Below are positions 1 to 9,806 of a stretch of DNA of 48,030 bases, piece by piece. A program made the position numbers and the translations under genes. Source of the stretch: Campylobacterota bacterium (lineage in GTDB: Bacteria; Campylobacterota; Campylobacteria; Campylobacterales; Sulfurimonadaceae). The DNA lies in NCBI GenBank assembly GCA_023379705.1, contig JAMCPS010000133.1, positions 1-48,030 of the forward strand, given 5' to 3'. Below the pieces are notes generated by a model. It was not told where the DNA came from. It saw only the letters and a program-made list of their open reading frames with translations, and did not search any database. Each line of letters starts with the position of its first letter. The first letter of the stretch is position 1.

Positions 1-29
1 ATCATAGCAGATGACATAAAACTTCCTTA

Positions 30-2543
30 TTAGCCTCTTTTTGCATATTCCATCCATTTGTATCCCTCTTCGAGTATGAATATTGCTACTAATGCAATCC
101 CTACATATCCCATCATCTGTGCATCCGGCGATACGACATGAAACCATTCAGGAATAACAAATAAAGCCACGCCTTGCAAAACGATTCCCAGTGAAATTCC
201 TCCCCACAACCATGGATTGATCGTGATACTGCGACGGATGTTTTTCAAAAACGGTTCAGACTCTTTTTGAATCAGAAGCGCATTGAGCCATTGCGCAGCA
301 ACAACAGTGGTAAAAGTGACGGTAACCACCTCATCATAAGAATAATCAGTTTTCAACAGGTAGGCGAACATAATCATCGTTACGGATGCAATAGAAAAAG
401 CGAACCATACCAAACGAAGCAACATGGGACGATCAAAAAATTGTTTATTGATTAATCGAACTTTTTGTTTCATAACATCCCCCTCTTCAGAACACATTGG
501 AAAGGTTTTGTCGCATGTCCCGTCGGTAACAACATTGATCCATATAATTTGAGTAGGATGAAGGGGCAAAGGAAATCCCATTAATATTGCCATGCTTATC
601 AGCATAATTTGTGATAAATTGGTCGATAGGAGATATAAAACCACTTTTCTAAGATTGTTTGCAATCACTCTTCCTTGGCGGATTGCGTCAATGATAACAC
701 TCAAATTGTTATCGACGAGTACCATTTTAGAGGAGGCTTTGGCCGCTTCTGTGCCATTACCCATGGCTATTCCTAAATCAGCCGCTTTGAGAGCAGGGAC
801 ATCATTGACTCCATCTCCTGTGACGGCCACGATTTCACCTTGTTTTTGGAGGAGCTTAACAACACGGTATTTGTTCTCAGGCATGGCACGTGCGATGACG
901 GAGGTATGTTTGAGTTGTTGTTGAAGCTCTTCATCATTGAGAGCATCGATCTCTTGACCGGTGAGTATTTTTTCACCTTTGCGATCCAATCCCACTTCTG
1001 CGGCAATGACACCTGCGGTGATGGGATTGTCTCCGGTAATCATGATAATTCGTATTCCGGCTTGTTTGGCCAGTGCAATGGCTTCGGCGGCATCGGCTTT
1101 TGGACGATCGGCAAAAGCGATCAGACCGACAATAAATACCGGTGCCTTCTCGGGTACTTCCCAATGGTGATCACTCATCCCAAATGCCAAAACGCGCAGA
1201 CCTATGGATGCCATCTGATCATGGCTTTCTTGGAGTTGTTGCAACTGCGAGGCACTGTTTGTTGAGAGTGCGAGAAGGGTTTCGTAGGCACCTTTGATGT
1301 AAAGCTTTTGGGTATCATCGATTTGATTGACCGTTGCCATCATCCGTGTGGTTGGGTCAAAAGGGTGATCGAAAATCCGTTTGTAAGATTGTTGGGTGGA
1401 AGCGAAATCATCACCAAGCCATTTGGCTAGTGCCACATCGATACTGTCCCCTTTTTCATCATGGGTGTCGTTGCACAAAGCGGCACATCGATAGAGCTCC
1501 TCTTTATCCAAGGCAAAAGTCTCTTTGACCGATAAAACTCCTTCTGTTACGGTTCCTGTTTTATCTGTAGCAATGAGCGTTGCACTTCCCAGTGATTCGA
1601 CTGAGGGGAGGTGGCGAACCAAAACTTTGTGTTTGCTCAGGCGAGATGCGCCGATTGCCAAAATAAGGGTAATGACAATAGGTAGTCCCTCTGGAACCGA
1701 TGAAACAAGTTGGGCGATTAAAAACGAGACCATCTCTTCAATACTGCGACCTTGTAAAATAGAGATCATGCCCAAAAGTGTTAATATGGCTACAATGGCG
1801 ATTAGAAGCTGCTTGGAAAAACGTTGCATTAATTTCGTCAATGGAGAGTCGGGCGATCGTTGTTGTGCCGCTTCAGCGATTTTGGCAATGACGGTGGAAG
1901 AGCCAGTAGCGCAAACGAGTGCCAACGTTTTCCCTCGTAAAATCGAAGAACCTGAGAAAAGAGAATTGTGCCGTTCATACAGCGGGGTATCTTCAGATGC
2001 CAATGTTTCGGCACTTTTTTCACGAGAAAGCGATTCACCGGTGAGTACTGCTTCATCTACTTCGAGGGCATACGATTCGATCAAACGTAAATCAGCGGGG
2101 ACAAGATCTCCCTCCCCCAGCAGGACAATATCACCGGGAACTAAATTGTGAGATGGTAAAGTTGTCTGGATGCCATTACGCAAAACTCGAACATGATTTT
2201 CGGTTAAACGTTGCAATGCCCGGATAGAGGTTTCGGCTTTGAGTTCTTGATAAAAGCCCAATAAAGAGTTGATGATCAAAATGGCGGCAATAATAATGGC
2301 GTCTTTGGTGTGACCCATCGATAAACTGATGAGGGCCGCAACAATCAAAATGAATACAATAGGACTTATAAACTGCCCCACAAAGATTGAGAGCTTGGAA
2401 CGTTCTTCAGATGTAAGAGAATTTGGACCGAATTTTTCAAGGCGCCGGTCGGCTTCGTTGGCATCCAAGCCCTCACGAGACGTTTTTAAACGGTCGTAAA
2501 GATGGTCGATTGTTTTTGCCCAGGGTGTTGTTATGATTTCCAT
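30..2543 (-). CDS. P-type cation-transporting ATPase (type II-like)
   Basis: An inner-membrane ion pump of 837 residues that couples ATP hydrolysis to cation movement. The family landmarks appear in order: an N-terminal cation-ATPase domain (about 1-70), the actuator TGES (168-171), PEGLP in TM4 (284-288), the phosphorylation motif DKTGT with Asp327, a KGAY nucleotide-binding motif (417-420), TGDNP (503-507) and the hinge GDGVND (576-581). The C-terminal membrane part carries NVVTDG (670-675) as in Ca2+ and Na+/K+ pumps. After it the usual LPA is replaced by TCDKTFPMC, and a Gln stands near where SERCA has the Ca2+-binding Glu771. The transported ion therefore cannot be named. It is the last visible gene of a minus-strand run with uspA, a CPA2 antiporter and nhaA, which suggests a role in ionic or pH stress. 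The family is certain and the substrate is not. Confidence 0.93.
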   Translation of the reverse strand: MEIITTPWAKTIDHLYDRLKTSREGLDANEADRRLEKFGPNSLTSEERSKLSIFVGQFISPIVFILIVAALISLSMGHTKDAIIIAAILIINSLLGFYQELKAETSIRALQRLTENHVRVLRNGIQTTLPSHNLVPGDIVLLGEGDLVPADLRLIESYALEVDEAVLTGESLSREKSAETLASEDTPLYERHNSLFSGSSILRGKTLALVCATGSSTVIAKIAEAAQQRSPDSPLTKLMQRFSKQLLIAIVAILTLLGMISILQGRSIEEMVSFLIAQLVSSVPEGLPIVITLILAIGASRLSKHKVLVRHLPSVESLGSATLIATDKTGTVTEGVLSVKETFALDKEELYRCAALCNDTHDEKGDSIDVALAKWLGDDFASTQQSYKRIFDHPFDPTTRMMATVNQIDDTQKLYIKGAYETLLALSTNSASQLQQLQESHDQMASIGLRVLAFGMSDHHWEVPEKAPVFIVGLIAFADRPKADAAEAIALAKQAGIRIIMITGDNPITAGVIAAEVGLDRKGEKILTGQEIDALNDEELQQQLKHTSVIARAMPENKYRVVKLLQKQGEIVAVTGDGVNDVPALKAADLGIAMGNGTEAAKASSKMVLVDNNLSVIIDAIRQGRVIANNLRKVVLYLLSTNLSQIMLISMAILMGFPLPLHPTQIIWINVVTDGTCDKTFPMCSEEGDVMKQKVRLINKQFFDRPMLLRLVWFAFSIASVTMIMFAYLLKTDYSYDEVVTVTFTTVVAAQWLNALLIQKESEPFLKNIRRSITINPWLWGGISLGIVLQGVALFVIPEWFHVVSPDAQMMGYVGIALVAIFILEEGYKWMEYAKRG

Positions 2544-2556
2544 TTGGTGATTATCC

Positions 2557-3384
2557 TCAAAATTTAAATATCAAGACGTCATGATGTGATTCTTCCAAAA
2601 GGTCCAGTGCAAAAAAGCTAAAATCTCCGCTGGTATGAATACTTACCATATTGATTTCCAGAGAGTTTGATACTTCTAAAAAGAGTTGAGGACTTAGTGG
2701 CCCTTTTTGAGTAATCATTTGTGCTTTTTCTTCATTAAGAGCAAGAGTAGAACTAAAAGCTTGGGTAGAAATTTCATGATTTTTACGAATTTGCATTTGA
2801 TAGTTCATGATATCTGAACCATTAAATCCATAAAAACTCAATCGCCCTTCAAAAGGAACATCAAAAAAACTGAGCATCAAAATTTTTGCTTCAGGAAATA
2901 GCTCAGCTGTGTTATGGATGGTCATTTTTGAATTCTCGGAAAGATCGGTAGGGATTAAAATCCTCTGCGGATTCAAGGGTTCATTGTTTTTGATTACCAA
3001 TATTGGAAGAGTAGTATTTCGGATGATATTTTTTGTGGTTGAGCCTACTAAAAAATCTTTGAATAGATAATTTTCACCGCTGCTTCCAATGATAAGGAGC
3101 GTAGCGCCGATGCGTTCTGCCGTTTCAAAAATTTTGCTGACAATATTGCCCCCAAGACAATGAAAGTTATTTTTTTGAAGGGTTGAAAAAGTGTTTGACA
3201 AAGCCTTCCAGCTGTGCTCACGAATGGCTTCAGTTTCTTGCCTAACTGTGTACCATGGGGCATCTATAATGTGAACAATATGCAAATCAGCCTGATGCGA
3301 TTGGGCTATCTCGAGGGCTTTACGTACTACTGTCATACCGGTTTTGGAAAAATCGGTTGCGACTAAAAATGTTGGGTGTTTCAT
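2557..3384 (-). CDS. Universal stress protein, tandem UspA domains
   Basis: A cytoplasmic protein of 275 residues with two Usp folds. The first (about 1-135) starts with the typical FLVATDFS strand and ends with an ATP-binding signature, GSSG (100-103) followed by GST (114-116). The second starts near residue 145 with ILIPTDLS but has lost the glycine-rich nucleotide loop, so probably only one half binds ATP. The gene lies between the CPA2 antiporter (3 bases away) and the P-type ATPase (13 bases away), so the three are probably cotranscribed. Tandem Usp proteins beside antiporters are thought to sense or modulate transport under energy or ion stress; that role is inferred here from position only. 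Confidence 0.9.
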   Translation of the reverse strand: MKHPTFLVATDFSKTGMTVVRKALEIAQSHQADLHIVHIIDAPWYTVRQETEAIREHSWKALSNTFSTLQKNNFHCLGGNIVSKIFETAERIGATLLIIGSSGENYLFKDFLVGSTTKNIIRNTTLPILVIKNNEPLNPQRILIPTDLSENSKMTIHNTAELFPEAKILMLSFFDVPFEGRLSFYGFNGSDIMNYQMQIRKNHEISTQAFSSTLALNEEKAQMITQKGPLSPQLFLEVSNSLEINMVSIHTSGDFSFFALDLLEESHHDVLIFKF

Positions 3385-3387
3385 GGT

Positions 3388-5022
3388 TTATCCTTGGGTA
3401 AGTTTGTCAACCGCTTCGTTGGCCGCGTCACGGTAGGGGATTAATATTTCATCGGCTCCATAACGTTGAAGATCTTCATATTCGCCTTCACAATGGCAGG
3501 ATACGGCAACTTTTCCTCCGTATCCTGCCTCCTTGAGTGTTTTTATTATCAGAAGGGAGAGGTTTAAATCCCGCACGGTACAAACAATCCACTTGATGTG
3601 TTCAAAATTGAGGTGAGAAATAAAATCCGGGTTTTCAATGTCGCCGTATTGCACATGAAAAGGGTAAGTTGTGGATGGGTGAATCAAATCCGGATTAAAA
3701 TCGATACCAACGACATTTTTTCCTTTTTTGTGTAGCCCATTGGCGATTAACATTCCAAATCTTCCTAAACCAAAGATAATTGTATCTGGATGCAGGGCAT
3801 CGGGAGTGTCGCCTAAAGCAATTTCACGATAGGGAATGGTGCGTTCGAAAAGGTTTAGATAAGGAGAAAGAATGTCATAGATACGGTGAGAATATAAAAT
3901 CATATAGGTGGATGCAGAGATGGTGATTAATCCGACCAATGTAACAAGTCCCACCTCTTCATGGGAAAGATGACCTAAAGTGTAACCCAATGCGACAAAA
4001 ATCAGTGAAAATTCACTGATTTGAGCAACGGTAAATCCTGCAAGCAAACTGGTTCTTTTGCGATATCCCATGTAGCCCATGATAACCATGACAATTAACG
4101 GATTGCCCACGAGGATAAAGAGTGAAAAAATAAGGGCGGGAACGATTTGTCCTCCTAGTAACCCCAGCTCAAGGCTTGCTCCTAAATTGATGAAGAAAAA
4201 GAGGAGCAAAAAATCCCGTAATCCGACAAGACGCGCAGCGACCATGTCTCGAAACGGGGTCGAGGCGATGGTAATACCGGCTAAAAATGCCCCGACTTCT
4301 TGACTGAATCCCAGCCATTTTCCGACCGAAGCACCTAAAACAGCCCATGCTATGGCAAATAGTATGAGCATTTCCGGTGATTTGGCAATCCATTGAAGCA
4401 AAGGAGGCACTACGTATTTCATTAAAATCGCAACGCCGATGAGCATTGCGATTCCTTTGCCTACTATTTCTAAAATTTGTGTTCCCAAGGTCAGGTCACT
4501 GCCATTTTGCCCTCCCATAGCGGCGAGAACAATCATCGCTAAAATTACAGCAATGTCTTGTACAATCAAAAATCCAATAGCGATTTTGCCGTGCAGGGTA
4601 TCGAGCTCTCGTTTATCGGAAAGAAGCTTGACAATAATAATGGTGCTTGAGAATGTCAGTGCCACGGCGATGTAGACGGATGGGATAATATCAAATCCAA
4701 GAGCAAGCGAAATAAAGAAACCAAAAACGGATGTAAAAACAACCTGTCCCATTCCCGTAGCCAAAGCGACGAGCCCCATATTTTTGATAATATGGATGTC
4801 AAGCTTAAGTCCTACGACAAACAACAATATTGCGATTCCGATATGAGCCAGAAGATCGAGCTTATCCCCGCTGTTAACAATGTCTAAAACAGAGGGGCCG
4901 ACGATGATTCCAACAGCAATAAACGAAACAATGAGCGGCTGGCGAAGCTGCAAACCTAAAAAGCCGACGAGTGCCGATATTCCTAAGAGTAAACTAAATT
5001 CGAGAAAAACGTTTTCCATCAT
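3388..5022 (-). CDS. CPA2-family cation/proton antiporter with TrkA-N domain
   Basis: An inner-membrane protein of 544 residues. Residues 1-390 form the Na+/H+ exchanger fold of the CPA2 (KefB/YbaL/RosB) family with about 12-13 hydrophobic segments, including the conserved Gln155-Asp156 pair expected at the ion site. From about residue 410 a Rossmann-type TrkA-N/RCK domain begins with GLGRFG (418-423), a dinucleotide-binding loop, and runs to the C-terminus. This layout fits K+/H+ or Na+/H+ exchange gated by a nucleotide. Substrate specificity cannot be read from sequence. The gene sits 3 bases upstream of the Usp gene and about 54 bases downstream of nhaA, in one directional block. Confidence 0.92.
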   Translation of the reverse strand: MMENVFLEFSLLLGISALVGFLGLQLRQPLIVSFIAVGIIVGPSVLDIVNSGDKLDLLAHIGIAILLFVVGLKLDIHIIKNMGLVALATGMGQVVFTSVFGFFISLALGFDIIPSVYIAVALTFSSTIIIVKLLSDKRELDTLHGKIAIGFLIVQDIAVILAMIVLAAMGGQNGSDLTLGTQILEIVGKGIAMLIGVAILMKYVVPPLLQWIAKSPEMLILFAIAWAVLGASVGKWLGFSQEVGAFLAGITIASTPFRDMVAARLVGLRDFLLLFFFINLGASLELGLLGGQIVPALIFSLFILVGNPLIVMVIMGYMGYRKRTSLLAGFTVAQISEFSLIFVALGYTLGHLSHEEVGLVTLVGLITISASTYMILYSHRIYDILSPYLNLFERTIPYREIALGDTPDALHPDTIIFGLGRFGMLIANGLHKKGKNVVGIDFNPDLIHPSTTYPFHVQYGDIENPDFISHLNFEHIKWIVCTVRDLNLSLLIIKTLKEAGYGGKVAVSCHCEGEYEDLQRYGADEILIPYRDAANEAVDKLTQG

Positions 5023-5076
5023 TGAGGACCTTTAGCTGTGTTATTAGAAGAATCATATCCAAAAAGAGTGAATGAG

Positions 5077-6405
5077 TTATCGATCTGCATTGGCCTGTGC
5101 TTCTTGTTTACCCGTAAAGTAACGTAAAACGCTGTAGCCAGCAATTCCTGATATCACAGAAGCGACAAAAATAGCTCCTTTGGCACTCTCTTTGAGCATC
5201 GGATCCTCAAAGGCCAAAACAGAGATAAAAATGGACATCGTAAATCCGATACCGGCGAGTAAACCTACTCCTGCTACTTGTGCAAACGTAAACTCAATTT
5301 TAACGATTCCCAGCCAATGGGCCAGATAACTAAAGGCAATAATTCCCAAAGGTTTTCCGATGATAAGTCCCAACATAATCCCTATTGATGCGGGTGATGA
5401 AAAAGCGGAAAGATCAAAAATAAACCCTGCATTGAACAAGGCAAATAAGGGTAAAACGTAAAAAATATTCCATGGATGAAAATAAAGTTCCAGTTTTTGA
5501 AGCATGGACATGGAGGCATAGCTGGTTTCGGAAATTGCATGCAGAGTTTTTGTTTTTATCTGAGCATCGCTGCTGTCGATCAATTCGTTGATTTTTTCTT
5601 TGAGCTGTTGGACCCATGTGAAAAGTTCTTTTTTAGATAAATCGGGGGTGCTGGGAGCCATAAGTCCCAAAAGAACTCCAAGAAGCGTAGAGTGAATTCC
5701 AGACGCCAGAAGAAAAGACCAGCTTAAAGCAGCAACCATAAAAAATACCAAAAGATGACGCACCCCTATTCGATACAGTACTACCATGATTGTCAACATG
5801 GCAATGGCAAAAAAGAGAGCAATCGGATCGAATCCATGAGAATAAAACAGGGCAATAATGACAATGGCACCAATATCATCCGCTACGGCCAAGGTGAGCA
5901 AAAAGACTTTGAGCTTGACAGGGATTCGATCGGAAAGAAGCGCCATGATACCTACCGCAAAAGCGATATCGGTGGCTGCTGGGATTGCCCATCCGTTACG
6001 CGATGCATCGTCGCTTGCCAGTAAAAAAAGAAGGGCAGGAATAACCATTCCGCCAATGGCTGCAACAATCGGTAAAGTCGCTTCTTTGGGATTACGAAGT
6101 TCACCCTCGACAAATTCTCGTTTGAGTTCAAGACCGATAATAAAAAAGAAAATACACATGATAGCGTCATTGACAATATGCAACAGTGTTGTCTCAAATC
6201 CAAAAGCGCCGATAGACACACTCAAAGTGAGATGAAGCATCTCAAAATAGCTTGAGCTAAATGGGGAATTGGCCCATACGAGAGCGATGAGGGCAAATAG
6301 AAGTAAAACAAATCCGCTTGCCGCTTCCAAATGTAAAAAACTTTCAAGTTGACGTGAAAGTGCAGATATAGGGGTTGTTGATTGATCGGATAATGGGGTA
6401 TTCAA
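5077..6405 (-). CDS. nhaA: Na+/H+ antiporter NhaA
   Basis: An electrogenic sodium/proton antiporter of the inner membrane that exports Na+ in exchange for protons and controls internal pH. Diagnostic residues are present: PAATDIAF with Asp146, equivalent to E. coli Asp133, and VADDIGA with Asp176-Asp177, equivalent to Asp163-Asp164 of the ion site. About 12 membrane segments follow a short hydrophilic N-terminus. I place the start at a TTG at 6405 because an AGGAGAGG Shine-Dalgarno begins 10 bases upstream of it. The longer frame to an ATG at 6504 adds 33 residues unlike the family and runs through AT-rich, promoter-like DNA. The resulting 442 residues are close to other Campylobacterota NhaA proteins. 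The gene is probably first in the minus-strand ion homeostasis cluster and is divergent from a second CPA2 antiporter. Confidence 0.92.
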   Translation of the reverse strand: MNTPLSDQSTTPISALSRQLESFLHLEAASGFVLLLFALIALVWANSPFSSSYFEMLHLTLSVSIGAFGFETTLLHIVNDAIMCIFFFIIGLELKREFVEGELRNPKEATLPIVAAIGGMVIPALLFLLASDDASRNGWAIPAATDIAFAVGIMALLSDRIPVKLKVFLLTLAVADDIGAIVIIALFYSHGFDPIALFFAIAMLTIMVVLYRIGVRHLLVFFMVAALSWSFLLASGIHSTLLGVLLGLMAPSTPDLSKKELFTWVQQLKEKINELIDSSDAQIKTKTLHAISETSYASMSMLQKLELYFHPWNIFYVLPLFALFNAGFIFDLSAFSSPASIGIMLGLIIGKPLGIIAFSYLAHWLGIVKIEFTFAQVAGVGLLAGIGFTMSIFISVLAFEDPMLKESAKGAIFVASVISGIAGYSVLRYFTGKQEAQANADR

Positions 6406-6512
6406 AGCCTCTCCTGTTTTGCAAAATGATTTTATTGGATTATAAAAATTATAGCGGAAGATATTAAACGAATGGGTGCTCTTGTTCGCTAAAAGATGGG
6501 GCACTTATCGGG

Positions 6513-6518
6513 TATAAT
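6513..6518 (+). promoter_or_regulatory. Probable -10 box for the 6551 antiporter gene
   Basis: A perfect TATAAT lies 32 bases before the ATG of the antiporter gene at 6551, inside the divergent region with nhaA. No clear -35 element is visible, as is usual in Campylobacterota, where sigma-70 promoters are dominated by the -10 box. Confidence 0.5.
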
Positions 6519-6550
6519 TACCATAAAATACGTAATTCTTAGGAAGTGTC

Positions 6551-8140
6551 ATGTTGGCGATTATTGTATCAGCACTTTTTTTATCTCTCGCTATTAATGT
6601 GATGATTAAAAAATTTCAACTCCCAACCATTATAGGTTATATTTTAACGGGTACAGCTATTACCTATGGATTTGATCTGCATCAAGCCGTTCATAATCAT
6701 GAGCTAAAAGAAGTTGCCGAGTTTGGGATTGTTTTTTTGATGTTTACGATCGGATTGGAATTTTCTCTGGAACATCTGAAGAGAATGAAAAAAGAGGTGT
6801 TCATAACCGGGACATTGCAAATTCTACTTACGGTATCAGTTGTCTATGTATTTGCCTATTACGTATTGGATATTGAACAAAACAGTGCTTTTATTATTTC
6901 TCTTGTTGTGGCGCTTTCTTCTACGGCCATTGTCCTCAAAACACTTAATGAGAGCGGTGAAATTAATCGAAGACATGGCCAACGCTCACTAGGAATTTTG
7001 ATCATGCAAGACATTGCTGTCATTCCTATTTTGTTGGTTATCGGTTTCATGAGCACCAGTGAGAGCAATATTTCTCATGTACTGTTGGAGATGCTAGGGA
7101 GTGCTATTGTTTTATTAACACTTTTGTGGGTGAGTGGAAAATATTTATTGGAGCCGTTTTTTACTCAAATTCTCAAGACTAATTCGGATGAATTATTTGT
7201 CGGAACCATTTTGTTTTTAGCCATTGGGGCTTCGTATTTGGCAAATGTTTTAGGGTTTTCGTATTCTTTGGGTGCGTTTATTGCAGGAATGTTGATTGCG
7301 GAAACAAGGTACAAATATCAAGCCGAAGCGGATCTGATACCGTTTAGGGATTTGTTGCTGGGTATCTTTTTTATCACTGTAGGTATGCAAATTGATGTGT
7401 CGGTCATCGTTGCTAATATGGATACGATTCTTCTGCTTCTTGTGGGGGTTATGATATTAAAATTTGTCATCATATTTGGCTTACTAAAGATCAATGAAGG
7501 CAAACGAGTCAGCTTGAAAACAGCATTGAGTTTGGTACAAATCGGTGAATTTTCATTGGCTATTTTAGAACTTGCCAGAACCAATGGTCTTATGGAAAAG
7601 TCTTATGGACAAATTATGATTGTGACGATTGTTCTGTCGATGATTTTGACCCCTTTTATTTTGAAACATTTGACGTTCTTAACCGATCTTTTTTTTAAAA
7701 CCGAAAAAGATTTTGAAGAAAAATTTAGTGCGGATGTTTTAAAAAACCACATCGTCATTCTAGGATTTGGCGAATTTGGCCAAAATGTTGCGAAAATACT
7801 CAAAGGAAAAGGTGAGTTTTATTTGGCGATTGAAAATAATGTGAATACTTTTCGTGCAATAGAACAAATGGGAGAACCTGTTATCTTTGGAAATGCATTA
7901 AAAAAAGAGATACTTAGAAAAGCGAATATAACATCGGCAAAATACATTATAGTAGCGATTGATAATCCTAAAAAACTGTATCATGTATGCCAATGCGTAC
8001 AGGAGTTTGTTGAGAGTTCTAAAATCATCGTAAAAATTCACAGCCAAGATGAAAAGAATCTTATTTCAGAGCTTGGAATAACCAATATTATTATTGAGAA
8101 TGAGATTTCAAGCCATGTGGTAGCTAAAATGGTTTTATAA
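6551..8140 (+). CDS. CPA2-family potassium/proton antiporter with RCK domain (KefB-like)
   Basis: An inner-membrane monovalent cation/proton antiporter of 529 residues. The N-terminal about 385 residues are the exchanger domain with the Gln153-Asp154 pair, and the sequence TIGLEFS near 67-73 is typical of the KefB/KefC branch. From about residue 400 an NAD-binding RCK/TrkA-N domain opens with GFGEFGQ. No TrkA-C domain follows. It is a different subfamily from the antiporter at 3388-5022, so the two are not recent duplicates. It is transcribed away from nhaA from its own promoter (TATAAT at 6513-6518). The family is clear; assignment to K+ is an inference from KefB resemblance. Confidence 0.92.
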   Translation: MLAIIVSALFLSLAINVMIKKFQLPTIIGYILTGTAITYGFDLHQAVHNHELKEVAEFGIVFLMFTIGLEFSLEHLKRMKKEVFITGTLQILLTVSVVYVFAYYVLDIEQNSAFIISLVVALSSTAIVLKTLNESGEINRRHGQRSLGILIMQDIAVIPILLVIGFMSTSESNISHVLLEMLGSAIVLLTLLWVSGKYLLEPFFTQILKTNSDELFVGTILFLAIGASYLANVLGFSYSLGAFIAGMLIAETRYKYQAEADLIPFRDLLLGIFFITVGMQIDVSVIVANMDTILLLLVGVMILKFVIIFGLLKINEGKRVSLKTALSLVQIGEFSLAILELARTNGLMEKSYGQIMIVTIVLSMILTPFILKHLTFLTDLFFKTEKDFEEKFSADVLKNHIVILGFGEFGQNVAKILKGKGEFYLAIENNVNTFRAIEQMGEPVIFGNALKKEILRKANITSAKYIIVAIDNPKKLYHVCQCVQEFVESSKIIVKIHSQDEKNLISELGITNIIIENEISSHVVAKMVL

Positions 8141-8249
8141 ATCCAGTCAAGAAAAGCTATATCCAAAATTAAACTACGATGAGGTATGATTTCATCAATA
8201 TAAAGGATTTTCATCCCTCTTCAAAATATCTTCATCCAAAGGCTTACCC

Positions 8250-9794
8250 GTGAAAGAAGTCAGTATTATCGTCCTTGATTTCGGCTCTCAGTACACTCAG
8301 TTGATTGCACGCCGTTTACGCGAAGAAAAAATTTACTGTGAAGTATTGCCATACCACACTAAGTTGGCGGCAATAGCTGCAAAAAATCCAAAAGGGATTA
8401 TTTTAAGCGGCGGTCCTTCATCGGTTTATAATAAAGATGCGTATGAAGTGGATCAGGGTGTTTATACAATGGGTATTCCTGTTTTGGGTATTTGTTATGG
8501 TATGCAACGCATTGCCGCAGATTTCGGCGGATCAGTCATTCGCAGTGATCATCATGAGTACGGCAAAGCGGAGTTGACGATCGATCAAACGAAAAAGTCT
8601 CCCCTCTTTGATAATTGTGAAGATGAGCGTATTGTGTGGATGAGCCATTCCGATAAAGTCGATGTTCTGCCTGCGGGATTTGCTCCTATTGCAACTTCTG
8701 CGAACTCTCCGTATGCAGCAATCGCCGATGAAACACGCCGTATTTATGCAATGCAGTACCATCCTGAGGTTAATCACTCCGAAGAGGGGTATTTGATGCT
8801 GCGCAATTTCGCCCGTAAGATTTGCGGCATCACGGAAAAATGGGATATGGGACATTTTCTCAAAGAACAGATTGTTAAAATCCGTGCGCAAGTAGGGGAG
8901 GGCAAAGTTCTTTGTGCCCTTAGCGGCGGCGTTGATTCGTCGGTAGTTGCGGCATTGCTGTATGAAGCAATCGGAAAGCAGCTGATTCCGGTATTTGTTG
9001 ATAACGGGCTTTTACGCAAAGGTGAGCGCGAATCGGTCGAAAATATTTTTAAAGTTCATCTTCAAGTACCTCTTGTGGTTGCGGATGCTGCGGAAAATTT
9101 CCTAGGTAAACTTGCGGGTGTGACCGATCCTGAGGAAAAACGTAAGATCATTGGGCATACGTTCATCGAAGTGTTTGAACAAGAAGCTAAAAAGCATGAC
9201 GGTATCAAATTTTTGGCGCAGGGGACACTCTATCCGGACGTTATCGAATCGGTATCCGTTAACGGGCCTTCAGTCACCATCAAAAGCCATCACAATGTAG
9301 GCGGATTGCCTGATTGGATGGATTTTGAACTGATTGAACCGTTGCGGGATTTGTTTAAAGACGAAGTTCGAAAACTGGGTCTTGAGCTGGGTCTTCCTGA
9401 TTATCTGGTCAATCGCCACCCTTTCCCGGGACCGGGTTTAGGGATTCGTATCATGGGTGAAGTGAACAAACCTGATTTGTACATTCTGCGTGAAGCCGAT
9501 GCCATTTTGCTCGATGAACTCAAAGCCAGCGGCTATTACGCAAAAACATGGCAAGCATTTGCCGTGCTTCTTAATGTTAAATCGGTCGGAGTTATGGGTG
9601 ATAACCGTACGTATGACAATACCGTGTGTGTTCGTGTTGTTGAAGCCGTTGATGGTATGACCGCAACGTTTGCCCATTTGCCTCACACATTGCTAGAGCG
9701 CATCAGCCGTCGTATTATCAACGAAGTAGACGGTATCAACCGTGTTGTGTACGACATCAGTTCCAAGCCTCCCGCAACGATCGAGTGGGAATAG
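8250..9794 (+). CDS. guaA: GMP synthase (glutamine-hydrolysing)
   Basis: Cytoplasmic enzyme of 514 residues that aminates XMP to GMP with glutamine and ATP, the last step of GMP synthesis. The N-terminal class I glutamine amidotransferase domain has the nucleophile Cys82 in GICYGMQ and the His/Glu pair in YHPEVNHS. The central ATP pyrophosphatase domain has the P-loop SGGVDSS. The C-terminal dimerisation domain ends in KPPATIEWE, the family's typical end. The start is a GTG at 8250, preceded by an AAAGG ribosome site. A possible -10 (TATGAT, 8185-8190) lies upstream. hemD follows 12 bases after the stop and is probably cotranscribed. Confidence 0.98.
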   Translation: MKEVSIIVLDFGSQYTQLIARRLREEKIYCEVLPYHTKLAAIAAKNPKGIILSGGPSSVYNKDAYEVDQGVYTMGIPVLGICYGMQRIAADFGGSVIRSDHHEYGKAELTIDQTKKSPLFDNCEDERIVWMSHSDKVDVLPAGFAPIATSANSPYAAIADETRRIYAMQYHPEVNHSEEGYLMLRNFARKICGITEKWDMGHFLKEQIVKIRAQVGEGKVLCALSGGVDSSVVAALLYEAIGKQLIPVFVDNGLLRKGERESVENIFKVHLQVPLVVADAAENFLGKLAGVTDPEEKRKIIGHTFIEVFEQEAKKHDGIKFLAQGTLYPDVIESVSVNGPSVTIKSHHNVGGLPDWMDFELIEPLRDLFKDEVRKLGLELGLPDYLVNRHPFPGPGLGIRIMGEVNKPDLYILREADAILLDELKASGYYAKTWQAFAVLLNVKSVGVMGDNRTYDNTVCVRVVEAVDGMTATFAHLPHTLLERISRRIINEVDGINRVVYDISSKPPATIEWE

Positions 9795-9806
9795 GAAGGT
9801 CGCTTT

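Noticed and set aside
1525-2151. A plus-strand frame of 208 codons opposite the P-type ATPase
   Set aside because: It is antisense to well-conserved ATPase motifs and has no recognisable family or ribosome site.
6406-6504. A 33-residue longer NhaA
   Set aside because: The TTG at 6405 has a strong ribosome site, and the upstream part is AT-rich promoter-like DNA.
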